Positions 10,259 through 18,023 of a DNA stretch of 64,000 nt are shown one piece after another. The notes beneath the pieces were generated by a model, which saw only the letters and a list, made by a program, of their open reading frames with translations, did no database searches and had not been told where the DNA came from. The stretch's first letter is position 1. Every line of letters begins with the position of its first letter. The position numbers and the translations under genes were made by a program. This DNA is from Cobetia marina (GTDB taxonomy: Bacteria > Pseudomonadota > Gammaproteobacteria > Pseudomonadales > Halomonadaceae): contig NZ_CP017114.1 of assembly GCF_001720485.1 (NCBI RefSeq), positions 2,170,001 through 2,234,000 of the forward strand, written 5' to 3'.

Positions 10259-10726
10259 ATGCCCGAGCAACTTTCGCTGATCGACCAGGCTGAACGCCAA
10301 TGCCTGAAGCGTGGCGTGCGTTTCACCCCGATCCGGCGACGTGTGCTGGAATTGATCGCCAACAGTCATGGCGCACTCAAGGCATACGACCTTTTGGATC
10401 AGCTTGCCAAGGAACACGGTGCCGCCCGCCCGCCCACGATCTATCGCGCGCTGGATTTCCTGATCGAACAAGGCCTCGTCCATCGCATCGAATCGCTCAA
10501 TGCCTTCCTTGCCTGCCACTGTCCCGAGCATCAGCACGGCTTCCAGCTGCTGATCTGTCGTGGTTGCGGGAGAGTCGAGGAGATGCACGACGATGATCTT
10601 GGCACTCGCCTTCTCGCCAGTGCAGATCGCCATGGTTTCACGATCGAACGCCAGACTGTCGAACTTGAGGGGCGTTGCCAGAAATGCGCCTCTCAGGTCG
10701 CTGACATGGTAGAAACCGCTCAGTGA
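10259..10726 (+). CDS. zur: Fur-family zinc uptake regulator
   Basis: A 155-residue Fur-family repressor. The N-terminal winged helix (CLKRGVRFTPIRRRVLELI, PTIYRALDFLIEQGLVHRI) is followed by a metal-binding C-terminal half with CHCPEHQHGFQ, a structural CRGCG pair and a final CQKC pair. These Cys pairs and the LNAFLACHC region are typical of Zur rather than Fur. Its place between two candidate Zur boxes and next to znuACB makes zinc sensing the natural reading. The start at ATG 10259 has a weak CAGGA site. Only 59 bases separate it from the PyrC-like gene, and a Zur box sits in that gap, so the downstream genes can be expressed separately. Secure as Zur. Confidence 0.93.
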   Translation: MPEQLSLIDQAERQCLKRGVRFTPIRRRVLELIANSHGALKAYDLLDQLAKEHGAARPPTIYRALDFLIEQGLVHRIESLNAFLACHCPEHQHGFQLLICRGCGRVEEMHDDDLGTRLLASADRHGFTIERQTVELEGRCQKCASQVADMVETAQ

Positions 10727-10744
10727 ATGGCGCTTGCGAGCGCT

Positions 10745-10763
10745 TTTGATACGATATAACATT
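10745..10763. promoter_or_regulatory. candidate Zur box upstream of the PyrC-znu genes
   Basis: TTTGATACGATATAACATT has a perfect right half (TATAACATT) and a partly matching left half of the Zur consensus. It begins 19 bases after the zur stop and ends 22 bases before the dihydroorotase ATG. It overlaps a plausible -10 (TATAAC, 10755-10760). It probably controls the PyrC-like gene and znuACB. Confidence 0.7.
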
Positions 10764-10785
10764 TGCTTCCCACGGAGGACGTCAC

Positions 10786-12123
10786 ATGCTGGACATCCGC
10801 ATTTCGCAGGCACAGGTCGTCAATGAAGGCACCATTTCCACTCTGGATGTGGGCATCAAGGACGGGCGTATCCATGCCATCGGCAGTGATCTCTCACATC
10901 TGGACGCGCGTGAAGTGATCGATGCTGCCGGCCGCCATCTGCTGCCGGGCATGATTGATGATCAGGTGCATTTCCGTGAGCCCGGCCTGACCGCCAAGGG
11001 CAATATCGCCACCGAGTCGGCCGCCGCCGTCGCCGGGGGCATCACGACCTTCTTCGACATGCCCAACGTCAAGCCGGCAACCCTGGACAGCGATGCGCTG
11101 GAGGCCAAGTTTGCCGTGGCGGCGGGTCGTGCGCATGCCAACCACGCCTTCTATCTGGGTGCCAGCAACGACAACCTGGAAGCGATCAAGACGCTGGATC
11201 CGAATCAGACCTGCGGCATCAAGATCTTCATGGGTGCCTCGACCGGCAACATGCTGGTCGATGATCCGGAGATTCTCGAAGGTATCTTCAAGCATGCTCC
11301 GACGCCCATCGTCACGCATTGCGAAGACACTCCGATGATTCTGGAGAACGAGGCGCGCTGGCGTGAGCGTTTCGGGGAAGACGTGCCCTTCTCCGAGCAC
11401 GGTCTGATCCGTTCTCGCGAGGCCTGCATCAAGAGCTCACGCCTGGCGATCGACCTGGCCACTCGCAACGGAACCCAGCTGCATGTCCTGCACCTGACCA
11501 CCGCTGAAGAGATGGCGCTGTTCAAGCCGGGCCCGATGGCTGGCAAGCAGATCACCGCAGAGGTCTGCGCGCATCACCTGTGGTTCAGCGATGCCGATTA
11601 CGACACGCGTGGCAGCCTGATCAAGTGCAACCCGGCCGTGAAGACCGCCGAAGACCGTGCCGCCCTGCGTGCCGCCGTGATGGATGGTCGCATCGACATC
11701 ATTGCCACTGACCACGCGCCGCATACCTGGGAAGAGAAGCAGAACCCCTACTTCAAGGCGCCTTCCGGTCTGCCGCTGGTGCAGCATGCCCTGCTGTCAC
11801 TGCTGGATCAGGTTCAGGACGGCATCTATGACCTGGAAACCCTGGTGCAGAAGACCAGCCACAACGTCGCGGATCGCTTCTCCATCGTCGATCGCGGCTA
11901 TATCCGTGAAGGTGCGTTCGCGGATCTCGTGCTGGTCGACCTGAATGGCGAGACCAGCGTCACCCGTGACAACGTGCTCTACAAGTGTGGCTGGAGCCCC
12001 TTCGATGGCGTGACCTTCAAGGCACGCATCGATGCGACCTTCGTCAATGGCGTGAAAGCCTATGACGGCAAGACCGTCAACCCGGTGGCCAACGGCCAGC
12101 GTCTCTCGTTCAACCGCGGCTGA
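10786..12123 (+). CDS. PyrC-type dihydroorotase paralogue in the Zur cluster
   Basis: A 445-residue amidohydrolase of the type I dihydroorotase family, which interconverts carbamoyl-aspartate and dihydroorotate in pyrimidine synthesis. Seen motifs: VHFREPG, GIKIFMGASTGNM (bridging Lys), THCEDT, VLHLTTAEE, and IIATDHAPHTWEEK with the catalytic Asp. In place of the family's usual His-x-His, this protein has DDQVHF, so the first metal ligand is Gln (residue 60). The candidate Zur box just upstream and the altered site fit a backup enzyme for zinc shortage, a pattern I recall for Zur-linked PyrC paralogues in pseudomonads. Whether it works with one metal or is inactive cannot be told from sequence. 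The ATG 10786 follows CACGGAGGACGTC. It leads znuA by 77 bases, probably in one unit. Confidence 0.9.
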   Translation: MLDIRISQAQVVNEGTISTLDVGIKDGRIHAIGSDLSHLDAREVIDAAGRHLLPGMIDDQVHFREPGLTAKGNIATESAAAVAGGITTFFDMPNVKPATLDSDALEAKFAVAAGRAHANHAFYLGASNDNLEAIKTLDPNQTCGIKIFMGASTGNMLVDDPEILEGIFKHAPTPIVTHCEDTPMILENEARWRERFGEDVPFSEHGLIRSREACIKSSRLAIDLATRNGTQLHVLHLTTAEEMALFKPGPMAGKQITAEVCAHHLWFSDADYDTRGSLIKCNPAVKTAEDRAALRAAVMDGRIDIIATDHAPHTWEEKQNPYFKAPSGLPLVQHALLSLLDQVQDGIYDLETLVQKTSHNVADRFSIVDRGYIREGAFADLVLVDLNGETSVTRDNVLYKCGWSPFDGVTFKARIDATFVNGVKAYDGKTVNPVANGQRLSFNRG

Positions 12124-12200
12124 TGGCGGTCCTGGCGTGTCGATCTTCGGCACGCCTTGCCCGCATCATGCCGTGATCACTATCAGAAGGAAGTGGTGTC

Positions 12201-13343
12201 ATGAGTATGCATGCGGGCTCTCCCCTGGCCTCTCGCCAAGTGTTCTGCGAAAAGCTGCTGTCCCGGATCCAGCGCACGCTGGGTTCGCGGGCTGCGCGTA
12301 GCCTGCCGTTGAGCGTGCTGGGTGCGCTTGCCGTTCTGGCGGCCCCCAACGCGCAAGCCGAAGACAGTGCGCCACTGCATGTCGCCGTCAGCGTGCCGCC
12401 TATCGAGTGGATGGTCGATCAGCTGGCCGGGGATCATGTCGAGATCACGACGCTGGTCAAACCGGGCAACAGCCCGCACACCTATGATCCGACCCCTCGC
12501 CAGGTGGCCGAGTTGTCGACGGTTCCCCTCTATCTCGCCATCGGCGTACCCTTCGAGCAGGTCTGGTTGCCGCGTCTCGAGAAGAACAATGCCGAGATGC
12601 AGGTCGTGCATCTGGAAGAGGGTCTCAACACGCGCCATTTCGGCAGTGAAGACGCTCATCATCATGATCACGGCTCCGACCATGACGAGCACGCGGGCCA
12701 TGATGAGCATGAAGACCACGCAGACCATGCAGAGCATGACGAGCACGGCCATGAAGACCACGCAGATCATGACGAGCATGGCCATCAAGACCACGCGGAT
12801 CATGACGAGCACGCGGGCCATGATGAGCATGAAGACCTCGGCGAAGCCGACCCTCATCTCTGGCTGGATCCGCAGCGAATGCAGACCGTCGTCGAGCGCA
12901 CTGCCAAGGTATTGGAAGCCCAGCTGCCTGAACATGCCGGTGAAATCGATGCCAATGAGCAGCGGCTGCTCAAGACCCTGAATGCGCTGGACACGCAGAT
13001 CGCGCAGGCGCTGGCACCTTACAAGGGTCGCAACTTCCTGATCTTCCACCCCAGCTTCGGCTACTTCGCGGATCGCTACTCACTCGCGCAGCATGCCATT
13101 GAAGTCAGTGGTCGTGAGCCTACACCACGCGAGATGGCCACTCTGGTCACGCGTGCCAAGGATGAGAACATCGGCACCATCTTCGTCTCGGGACAATTCT
13201 CCCAGACGGCCGCCAAGCGCATCGCCAGCTCGCTGGATGCCGAAGTCGCCGTGCTGGACCCGTTGGCCGAGGACTATCTCGAGAATCTAAAGCGTGCCAC
13301 CGAAGCACTGAAAGCAGGCTTCGAGCGGACCGACAGTCAGTAA
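12201..13343 (+). CDS. znuA: periplasmic zinc-binding protein of the ZnuABC transporter
   Basis: A 380-residue substrate-binding protein (cluster 9 family), which captures Zn2+ in the periplasm for ZnuBC. A long basic N terminus precedes the signal peptide (hydrophobic stretch about residues 35-48, then NAQAEDS). Conserved zinc-site segments are KPGNSPHTYDPTP, ADPHLWLDP and FHPSFGYFADRY. Residues about 153-212 form a loop of repeated His/Asp/Glu residues, far longer than in most ZnuA proteins, encoded by DNA tandem repeats. Such loops are thought to collect or chaperone zinc. ATG 12201 follows AGAAGGAAGTGG. It sits downstream of the PyrC-like gene and the second Zur box. Very secure. Confidence 0.96.
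   Translation: MSMHAGSPLASRQVFCEKLLSRIQRTLGSRAARSLPLSVLGALAVLAAPNAQAEDSAPLHVAVSVPPIEWMVDQLAGDHVEITTLVKPGNSPHTYDPTPRQVAELSTVPLYLAIGVPFEQVWLPRLEKNNAEMQVVHLEEGLNTRHFGSEDAHHHDHGSDHDEHAGHDEHEDHADHAEHDEHGHEDHADHDEHGHQDHADHDEHAGHDEHEDLGEADPHLWLDPQRMQTVVERTAKVLEAQLPEHAGEIDANEQRLLKTLNALDTQIAQALAPYKGRNFLIFHPSFGYFADRYSLAQHAIEVSGREPTPREMATLVTRAKDENIGTIFVSGQFSQTAAKRIASSLDAEVAVLDPLAEDYLENLKRATEALKAGFERTDSQ
12681..12837 (+). repeat. tandem repeats encoding the His-rich loop of ZnuA
   Basis: Units of 33 bases begin at 12733, 12766 and 12799 (each containing CATGACGAGCA and GGCCAT...AAGACCACGC). A 37-base segment at 12681-12717 recurs exactly at 12801-12837. All repeats keep the reading frame and encode HDEH/HADH/GHEDH patterns. 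Slippage could change loop length in whole codons. Confidence 0.9.
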
Positions 13344-13407
13344 TTTCTGGCCAGGTATTGCGCATGCGGCATGATCTTGCACAATGCTCTGCCCCATAAA
13401 AAAGTCA

Positions 13408-13431
13408 GACGGGCGCTCACGCGCCCGTCTG
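13408..13431. terminator. hairpin between znuA and znuC, oriented as a minus-strand terminator
   Basis: AGACGGGCGC (13408-13417) pairs with GCGCCCGTCT (13422-13431). On the plus strand no T-tract follows, but an A6 run precedes it (13398-13403), so on the minus strand it is a standard stem plus T6. On the znu transcript it may instead attenuate or protect the znuA end. Confidence 0.55.
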
Positions 13432-13455
13432 CGTTGCAAAGAGGTACCTCTCGTC

Positions 13456-14286
13456 ATGGCCAGCCCCATCTCCGTCGCGCGCCGGCGCCCGGACAGCCAT
13501 CCGGATGCACCAGCCACCGGGCGCAGTGTCGGTCCGGTATTTCGCCCGGTACCGGCGGATGCGCCGGATGCCATCGATATTCGCGGCGTGACCTTTCGCT
13601 ATGGTGAGCAGGTCATTCTCGACGATGTCGACTTCCAGGTCGGCGCCCGCGAGATCGTGGGGCTGATCGGCCCCAATGGAGGCGGCAAGAGCACCTTGCT
13701 CAAGCTGGTGCTTGGCCTTCACAAACCGGCAGCTGGGTGTGTCCGCGTGCTGGGGCGCACTCCCCAATCTGCCGCACGCCATATCGGCTATGTGCCACAG
13801 TTCGCCAATTTCGTGAAGCGCTTCCCGATCCGCGTGGAAGACGTCGTGCTGATGGGACGCCAGGGACGCAAGCGTCAATGGGGCCCCTGGCCACGCGCGG
13901 ATCGTGAGGCGATCGGTGCGGTGCTGGAGGAAGTCGGTATCGGTCATCTGCGCCGTCGGCATATCGATGCCCTCTCCGGCGGTCAGCTGCAGCGTGTCCT
14001 GATAGCCCGGGCACTGGCGGCCGAGCCGCAATTGCTGTTGCTGGATGAGCCCACCGCGAGCGTCGACAGCGATGGTGAGCGTTCATTGTTCGAGCTGTTC
14101 AATCGGCTGGCCAATCGCATGAGCGTCGTGGTGATCAGTCATGATCTCGGCTTCATCAGTGATTATGTCGATCGGGTGGCCTGCCTCAACCGCAAGATGA
14201 TCGTCCATGACACCGAGACGCTGACCGCCGAATCGATCGAGCGGCTCTACGGTGAACACGTCCAGATGATTCATCACCATCATTGA
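13456..14286 (+). CDS. znuC: zinc ABC transporter ATP-binding protein
   Basis: The ATPase of the ZnuABC importer, 276 residues from the ATG at 13456. Walker A GPNGGGKST lies at about residues 72-80, the signature ALSGGQLQRVLIARAL in the middle, Walker B LLLLDEPTAS and the switch VISHDLG after it. The protein is somewhat longer than most ZnuC because of a 35-residue proline-rich N-terminal extension, and it ends in MIHHHH. I rejected the longer reading from 13384 because it would translate through the hairpin at 13408-13431; GAGG at 13441 supports 13456. znuB follows after 78 bases. Very secure. Confidence 0.95.
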   Translation: MASPISVARRRPDSHPDAPATGRSVGPVFRPVPADAPDAIDIRGVTFRYGEQVILDDVDFQVGAREIVGLIGPNGGGKSTLLKLVLGLHKPAAGCVRVLGRTPQSAARHIGYVPQFANFVKRFPIRVEDVVLMGRQGRKRQWGPWPRADREAIGAVLEEVGIGHLRRRHIDALSGGQLQRVLIARALAAEPQLLLLDEPTASVDSDGERSLFELFNRLANRMSVVVISHDLGFISDYVDRVACLNRKMIVHDTETLTAESIERLYGEHVQMIHHHH

Positions 14287-14364
14287 TACGGTGGCCCGTG
14301 ACAGGCTGCCTGGCGGGTTTCATTTCTTTCACGGCGCCTGCCCCGCGCTCTAGGCTTACAACAC

Positions 14365-15189
14365 ATGAATTTCATCACCGCCCTGGGCAGCCAGGACTTT
14401 CTTCAGAACGCCCTCTTCGCCGGCCTGTTGGCAAGCCTCGCGGCGGGCCTGGTCGGCCCCTATGTCGTGGTACGCCGCATCGGCTATCTGGCAGGCGGCA
14501 TCGCCCACACGGTGCTTGCCGGCATGGGGATCGCCTACTTCATGGGGGCCAGCCCGCTCGTCGGTGCGTTCATCAGTGCCATCCTCGCGGCATTGCTGAT
14601 CGGCTATATCAGCCTCAAGGGGTTTGACCAGGAAGACACCGTCATCGGTGCGCTGTGGGCCATCGGCATGGCCACCGGCATCCTCTTCATCAGTCAGACA
14701 CCGGGCTACAAGGTCGATCTGATGAGCTATCTGTTCGGCAATCTGCTGCTGGTGCCCGCGGACGCCATCGGCACCCTGGCCTGGATGGTGGGTGGGCTGG
14801 CACTGGTGCTGCTGGTCGTGCACCGTCCACTGACGGCCGTGATCTTCGATGAAGAGTTCGCTCGCCTGCGAGGAGTGCCGGTCAAGACGCTCTATCTGCT
14901 GTTGCTGGTGCTGGTCGCCATTACCGTGGTGCTGTTGCTGCAGGCCGTCGGGCTGATCATGGTGCTGGCATTGCTGTCACTGCCAGCCGCGCTGGCCGGC
15001 CATCATGCGCGCTCACTGGGCATGATGATCGTGATCGCGAGTCTGGCGGCCATGGCCTTCACCACCGGTGGTCTGGCGCTTTCCTGGCAGTTCGATCTGC
15101 CTGCCGGTGCCACCATCGTACTGGTGGCGGGGATCGCCTATCTGGTCTCGCTGATCTGGCGTAGCGCCCGTGGCGGTCTGCGCCGCTGA
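14365..15189 (+). CDS. znuB: zinc ABC transporter permease
   Basis: A 274-residue polytopic inner-membrane protein of the ABC-3 family, the channel of ZnuABC. About eight hydrophobic helices are visible; conserved blocks include VVVRRIGYLAGGIAHTVLAG near the N terminus, DEEFARLRGVPV in the cytoplasmic loop and LALLSLPAALAGHHARSL near the end. Length and order after znuA and znuC are canonical. The ATG at 14365 has only a weak ribosome site. hisI starts 114 bases downstream with no clear terminator or Zur box between, so read-through is possible. Confidence 0.95.
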   Translation: MNFITALGSQDFLQNALFAGLLASLAAGLVGPYVVVRRIGYLAGGIAHTVLAGMGIAYFMGASPLVGAFISAILAALLIGYISLKGFDQEDTVIGALWAIGMATGILFISQTPGYKVDLMSYLFGNLLLVPADAIGTLAWMVGGLALVLLVVHRPLTAVIFDEEFARLRGVPVKTLYLLLLVLVAITVVLLLQAVGLIMVLALLSLPAALAGHHARSLGMMIVIASLAAMAFTTGGLALSWQFDLPAGATIVLVAGIAYLVSLIWRSARGGLRR

Positions 15190-15303
15190 GTCGCGGCTTG
15201 TTACACTGAGACTTCTTGAGATCTGGCCTCCGAACCGAAACGCTGCAACCTGCGCAGTGAACGTCGCGACGGGGCCAGTCTTCGATACAGCTTCTGCAAG
15301 GAT

Positions 15304-15759
15304 ATGGATTCAATGGCACAGGATGGACTGCTCAAGTCGCTGGAAAATGCACAGGTCGGCGAAAAGGTCGCGCTGGACACCCTGATGGCTGCCCTGCCGT
15401 GGAATGGCGACGGGTTGATTCCTGCCATCGCCCAGCAGCATGACAGCGGCGAGATACTGATGATGGCGTGGATGAATGCCGAGGCGTTGCGCGAGACGCT
15501 GACCACGGGACGCGTGTGCTACTTCTCGCGCTCGCGCAGCAAGCTGTGGCGCAAGGGCGAAAGCTCCGGTCAGCAGCAGCATCTGGTCAGCACCCACCTT
15601 GACTGCGACGGTGACACCCTGCTGGTCAAGGTCGATCAGACCGGCCCTGCCTGCCATACCGGACGCAAGAGCTGCTTCTACTGGCGCCTTGACGCCGAAG
15701 GCGCAGAGATCACCGATGCACCGATCATTGATCCCGACACGCTGTATGGCAACGCCTGA
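15304..15759 (+). CDS. hisI: phosphoribosyl-AMP cyclohydrolase
   Basis: A 151-residue HisI, which opens the purine ring of phosphoribosyl-AMP in histidine synthesis. The core has [39 protein letters not shown] and [16 protein letters not shown], so the three zinc Cys residues and the Mg-binding Asp residues are all present. It has a 30-residue N-terminal extension before [12 protein letters not shown]. No hisE, hisF or other his gene is nearby, which is unusual, and it sits at the end of the znu cluster. It may be the only copy or a zinc-starvation paralogue; the intact Cys set argues it still uses zinc. The start could be ATG 15304 or ATG 15313. Confidence 0.93.
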   Translation: MDSMAQDGLLKSLENAQVGEKVALDTLMAALPWNGDGLIPAIAQQHDSGEILMMAWMNAEALRETLTTGRVCYFSRSRSKLWRKGESSGQQQHLVSTHLDCDGDTLLVKVDQTGPACHTGRKSCFYWRLDAEGAEITDAPIIDPDTLYGNA

Positions 15760-15814
15760 GTCAGGTCAACGAGACCCCGATTCCCGCCCTGCTCGCGGCT
15801 CGCTGTCGCGCGCT

Positions 15815-16102
15815 ATGACGGCTGGCATGACGCGCCTGCTCACCGGCCTGCTGCGCGGCTATCAGCTGGTGCTCAGCCCGCTGCTGGGGCCGCGTTGTCG
15901 CTTCTATCCCAGCTGCTCCAGTTATGGCCTCGAGGCCATCAAGGTGCATGGGCCGCTCAAGGGGTGCTGGCTGACAGCCAGACGCCTGTCACGCTGCCAT
16001 CCCCTCGGTGGCCCCGGAGGAGTGGACCCCGTGCCGCCACGCAAGGAGTCATCGTCAGACTGCTGCGCGGGCAATGACCGCGACTCAGGCCCCACGCCCT
16101 GA
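15815..16102 (+). CDS. yidD: YidD-family membrane protein insertion efficiency factor
   Basis: A 95-residue protein with the YidD signature: [20 protein letters not shown], then [15 protein letters not shown] and [15 protein letters not shown], including the conserved Cys residues. YidD is membrane associated through an amphipathic helix and assists YidC-dependent insertion. It usually lies between rnpA and yidC; here it stands alone after hisI (55 bases), with neither rpmH, rnpA nor yidC in sight. It is a little longer than usual because of a basic, acidic-ended tail. The start at ATG 15815 is chosen by homology; ATG 15827 is possible. Confidence 0.88.
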   Translation: MTAGMTRLLTGLLRGYQLVLSPLLGPRCRFYPSCSSYGLEAIKVHGPLKGCWLTARRLSRCHPLGGPGGVDPVPPRKESSSDCCAGNDRDSGPTP

Positions 16103-16134
16103 TGGTGTCGCACGCTCCTGCGAGCTGATTTACG

Positions 16135-16167
16135 CATGTGAAGTGAAGTCGTGATATACTTCACATG
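16135..16167. promoter_or_regulatory. inverted-repeat operator of the toxin-antitoxin operon
   Basis: A perfect 10-base inverted repeat CATGTGAAGT (16135-16144) / ACTTCACATG (16158-16167) with a 13-base spacer lies 48 bases before the antitoxin start. The right arm is within a second palindrome, TCACATGTGA (16161-16170). The position suits autoregulation by the Xre-like antitoxin. Confidence 0.75.
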
Positions 16168-16214
16168 TGAAAGGCGTCATGTGCGATGCCATCGTCAGTC
16201 AGCAGGAGAGCACC

Positions 16215-16616
16215 ATGCCCACCGCAACCGCCATCGATCGTGTGTCCCCGACCAGCCCCAGCGCGGGTCGCGTTGCCCTCAAGTCTTTCTTCAACATCAT
16301 GGAGAAATGGCAATGCAGCGCTGCCGATCAACGCGTGCTGCTCGGCGGCATCGGCACCACCACCTATCACAAGTACCGCAAGCTGCCGGAAGTCCGCCTG
16401 CCCAATGACACCCTGGAGCGTATCTCCTACGTGATGGGGATTCACAAGGCGTTGCGCATCCTGTTCAGCAACACGCCTGAAATGGCCCATGAATGGGTGC
16501 GCCGCCCCAATCGTGCCGCTCCCTTCAATGGACAGAGCGCGCTCGACTACATGCTGGCCGGGCAGGTGGTGTCACTGGCCGACACCCGTCGTTATCTCGA
16601 CGGAGTGCGTGGATGA
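16215..16616 (+). CDS. ParS/MbcA/Xre-type antitoxin (DUF2384)
   Basis: A 133-residue antitoxin of the Xre/MbcA/ParS family. The N-terminal part resembles the Xre-like helix-turn-helix (AADQRVLLGGIGTTTYHKY), and the C-terminal DUF2384/ParS domain has the typical FSNTPEMAHEWVRRPN and FNGQSALDYMLAGQV...TRRYLDGVRG. It should bind and neutralise the RES toxin encoded directly downstream (ATGA overlap) and repress their shared promoter. AGGAGAG before ATG 16215 decides the start; an upstream GTG at 16167 lies inside the operator. Family assignment is secure. Confidence 0.92.
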   Translation: MPTATAIDRVSPTSPSAGRVALKSFFNIMEKWQCSAADQRVLLGGIGTTTYHKYRKLPEVRLPNDTLERISYVMGIHKALRILFSNTPEMAHEWVRRPNRAAPFNGQSALDYMLAGQVVSLADTRRYLDGVRG

Positions 16617-17323
16617 GCATGAGCGCCCTGCCCCAACCTGCCCTGACACTGCCGGACTGGCAGAACGCCTGGCGCGTCATCTCCAGCGCCTTCCCGCCCA
16701 TCTCGGTGTTCGAGGATATTCTCGAGCCTGATGAGCTGGAGATGGCGTTTGCCATCGAGGCGCTGACCAATGATCGTCTGCGCGAGGAGGCCGGCGAGCT
16801 GAACCGTGTCGCACCCGAGGATCGCATCAGCGGGCCGGGCTCCACACCGGTGATGGCGGCCTTCACGCACATCGGCCGCGCATCACGTTTCACCGATGGC
16901 AGCTTCGGTGTCTACTACTGCGCCAGTAGCCTGGACACCGCCATCAGCGAAACCCGCTTTCACATGGCACGCTTTCTGGCCGATACCGCGCAACCCAGCC
17001 AGGAAATGACGATGCGCAGTTACGTCAATCGCGTGACGCAACCCTTGCACGACATTCGCCAGGGATACGCCGAGCTATGCCAGCCGGACACGGCCAGCTA
17101 CCCGGCCGGCCAGGCTTTCGCGGCAAAGATGAGAGATACCGGCAGCCATGGTCTGCTCTACCCCAGCGTCCGCCATGCCAAGGTTGAGCCCGATGCCGAA
17201 TGCGCGGCCATCCTGCGTCCACCGGCGGTCAGCATCCCCATTCAGGGCCCCCACCTGCGCTACGTCTGGGATGGTCAGCAACAGGCCATGACGCATGTGC
17301 TGGAGGTCAAGGAGCACCGCTGA
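16613..17323 (+). CDS. RES-domain toxin
   Basis: A 236-residue RES-family toxin. Characterised RES toxins deplete cellular NAD+. Conserved features seen are RVISSAFPPISVFEDI near the start, FTHIGRASRFTDGSFGVYY with the conserved Arg and Tyr, SLDTAISETRFH with the Glu, and HGLLYPSVRH near the C terminus with the Ser. Length is on the high side of the family. Translation starts at ATG 16613 inside the antitoxin stop (ATGA), typical of coupled toxin-antitoxin genes with antitoxin first. Everything needed for activity appears intact, so the pair is probably functional. A bidirectional terminator follows. Confidence 0.92.
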   Translation: MSMSALPQPALTLPDWQNAWRVISSAFPPISVFEDILEPDELEMAFAIEALTNDRLREEAGELNRVAPEDRISGPGSTPVMAAFTHIGRASRFTDGSFGVYYCASSLDTAISETRFHMARFLADTAQPSQEMTMRSYVNRVTQPLHDIRQGYAELCQPDTASYPAGQAFAAKMRDTGSHGLLYPSVRHAKVEPDAECAAILRPPAVSIPIQGPHLRYVWDGQQQAMTHVLEVKEHR

Positions 17324-17394
17324 GCCTGTGACGACACTGCGAACCTCCCGCTGGGTCCAGTCAGCGCGTCATTGCAATGACAATCGCAATGCCA

Positions 17395-17446
17395 AAGACG
17401 CCCGCCAGGCCTCTCGAGACATCTCGATCGGCATGGCGGGCGTCTT
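17395..17446. terminator. bidirectional terminator between RES toxin and sufE
   Basis: A 13-base perfect stem (AAGACGCCCGCCA, 17395-17407, with 17434-17446) with a 26-base loop lies between two convergent genes. Confidence 0.75.
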
Positions 17447-17479
17447 GGTTATCGTCAGGCCTCTTTTCTCGCCAGGGGG

Positions 17480-17911
17480 TCAGGCGTTGGCGTGCAGCTC
17501 GGCAACACCGTAGATGCGCTTGAGCATTGCATGCAGACCATTGGAGCGTGTCGGCGACAGGTGCTTGTCGAGGCCAAGCTCAGCGAGGAAGGTCGGCTGA
17601 GTGGCGACGATTTCCTGCGGCGTCCGGTCGTTGTAGATGCGCAGCACCACGGCGATCAGGCCTGCCACGATGGCCGCATCCGAGGTGGCCTGGAAGTGCA
17701 GACGCTGCTCGCTGCCTTCACCACGTACGTCAGGATGAATCCAGACGTTGGACTGGCAGCCGTCGATCTTGGTCTCAGGCCCCTTCAACTCTTCCGGGTA
17801 TTCCGGCAGCGCCTTGCCCATGTCGATGATGTACTGATAGCGGTCCATCCAATTGTCGAAGAAGCTGAATTCCTCGACCAGTTCCGCCTGCGCTTGTTGC
17901 GCGTCGCTCAT
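17480..17911 (-). CDS. sufE: SufE-family sulfur acceptor protein
   Basis: A 143-residue SufE-like protein. SufE accepts persulfide sulfur from a SufS/CsdA-type cysteine desulfurase for Fe-S cluster assembly. The active Cys is in IDGCQSNVW (Cys about 52). The rest (FFDNWMDRYQYIIDMGKALP, TPQEIVATQPTFLAELGLDKHLSPTRSNGL) is typical. CATCGGGAGTCAGC precedes ATG 17911; the reading can be extended upstream, but the extension is Arg-rich and not homologous. No desulfurase gene or suf operon is nearby, so it could be SufE or CsdE; the annotation is at family level. Confidence 0.9.
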   Translation of the reverse strand: MSDAQQAQAELVEEFSFFDNWMDRYQYIIDMGKALPEYPEELKGPETKIDGCQSNVWIHPDVRGEGSEQRLHFQATSDAAIVAGLIAVVLRIYNDRTPQEIVATQPTFLAELGLDKHLSPTRSNGLHAMLKRIYGVAELHANA

Positions 17912-18023
17912 GCTGACTCCCGATGATGTCACTGAAGAGTGTCTGAAAATATGCTGTCGGCCATGATAACGCCTGACTCCGACGGACGCACGGGAGGCGT
18001 GAAGCCTGGCGCCATGCCAGCAG

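Noticed and set aside
12681..12837. Repeats in znuA as a possible CRISPR-like array
   Set aside because: Units are contiguous, in frame and encode a His-rich loop; there are no spacers.
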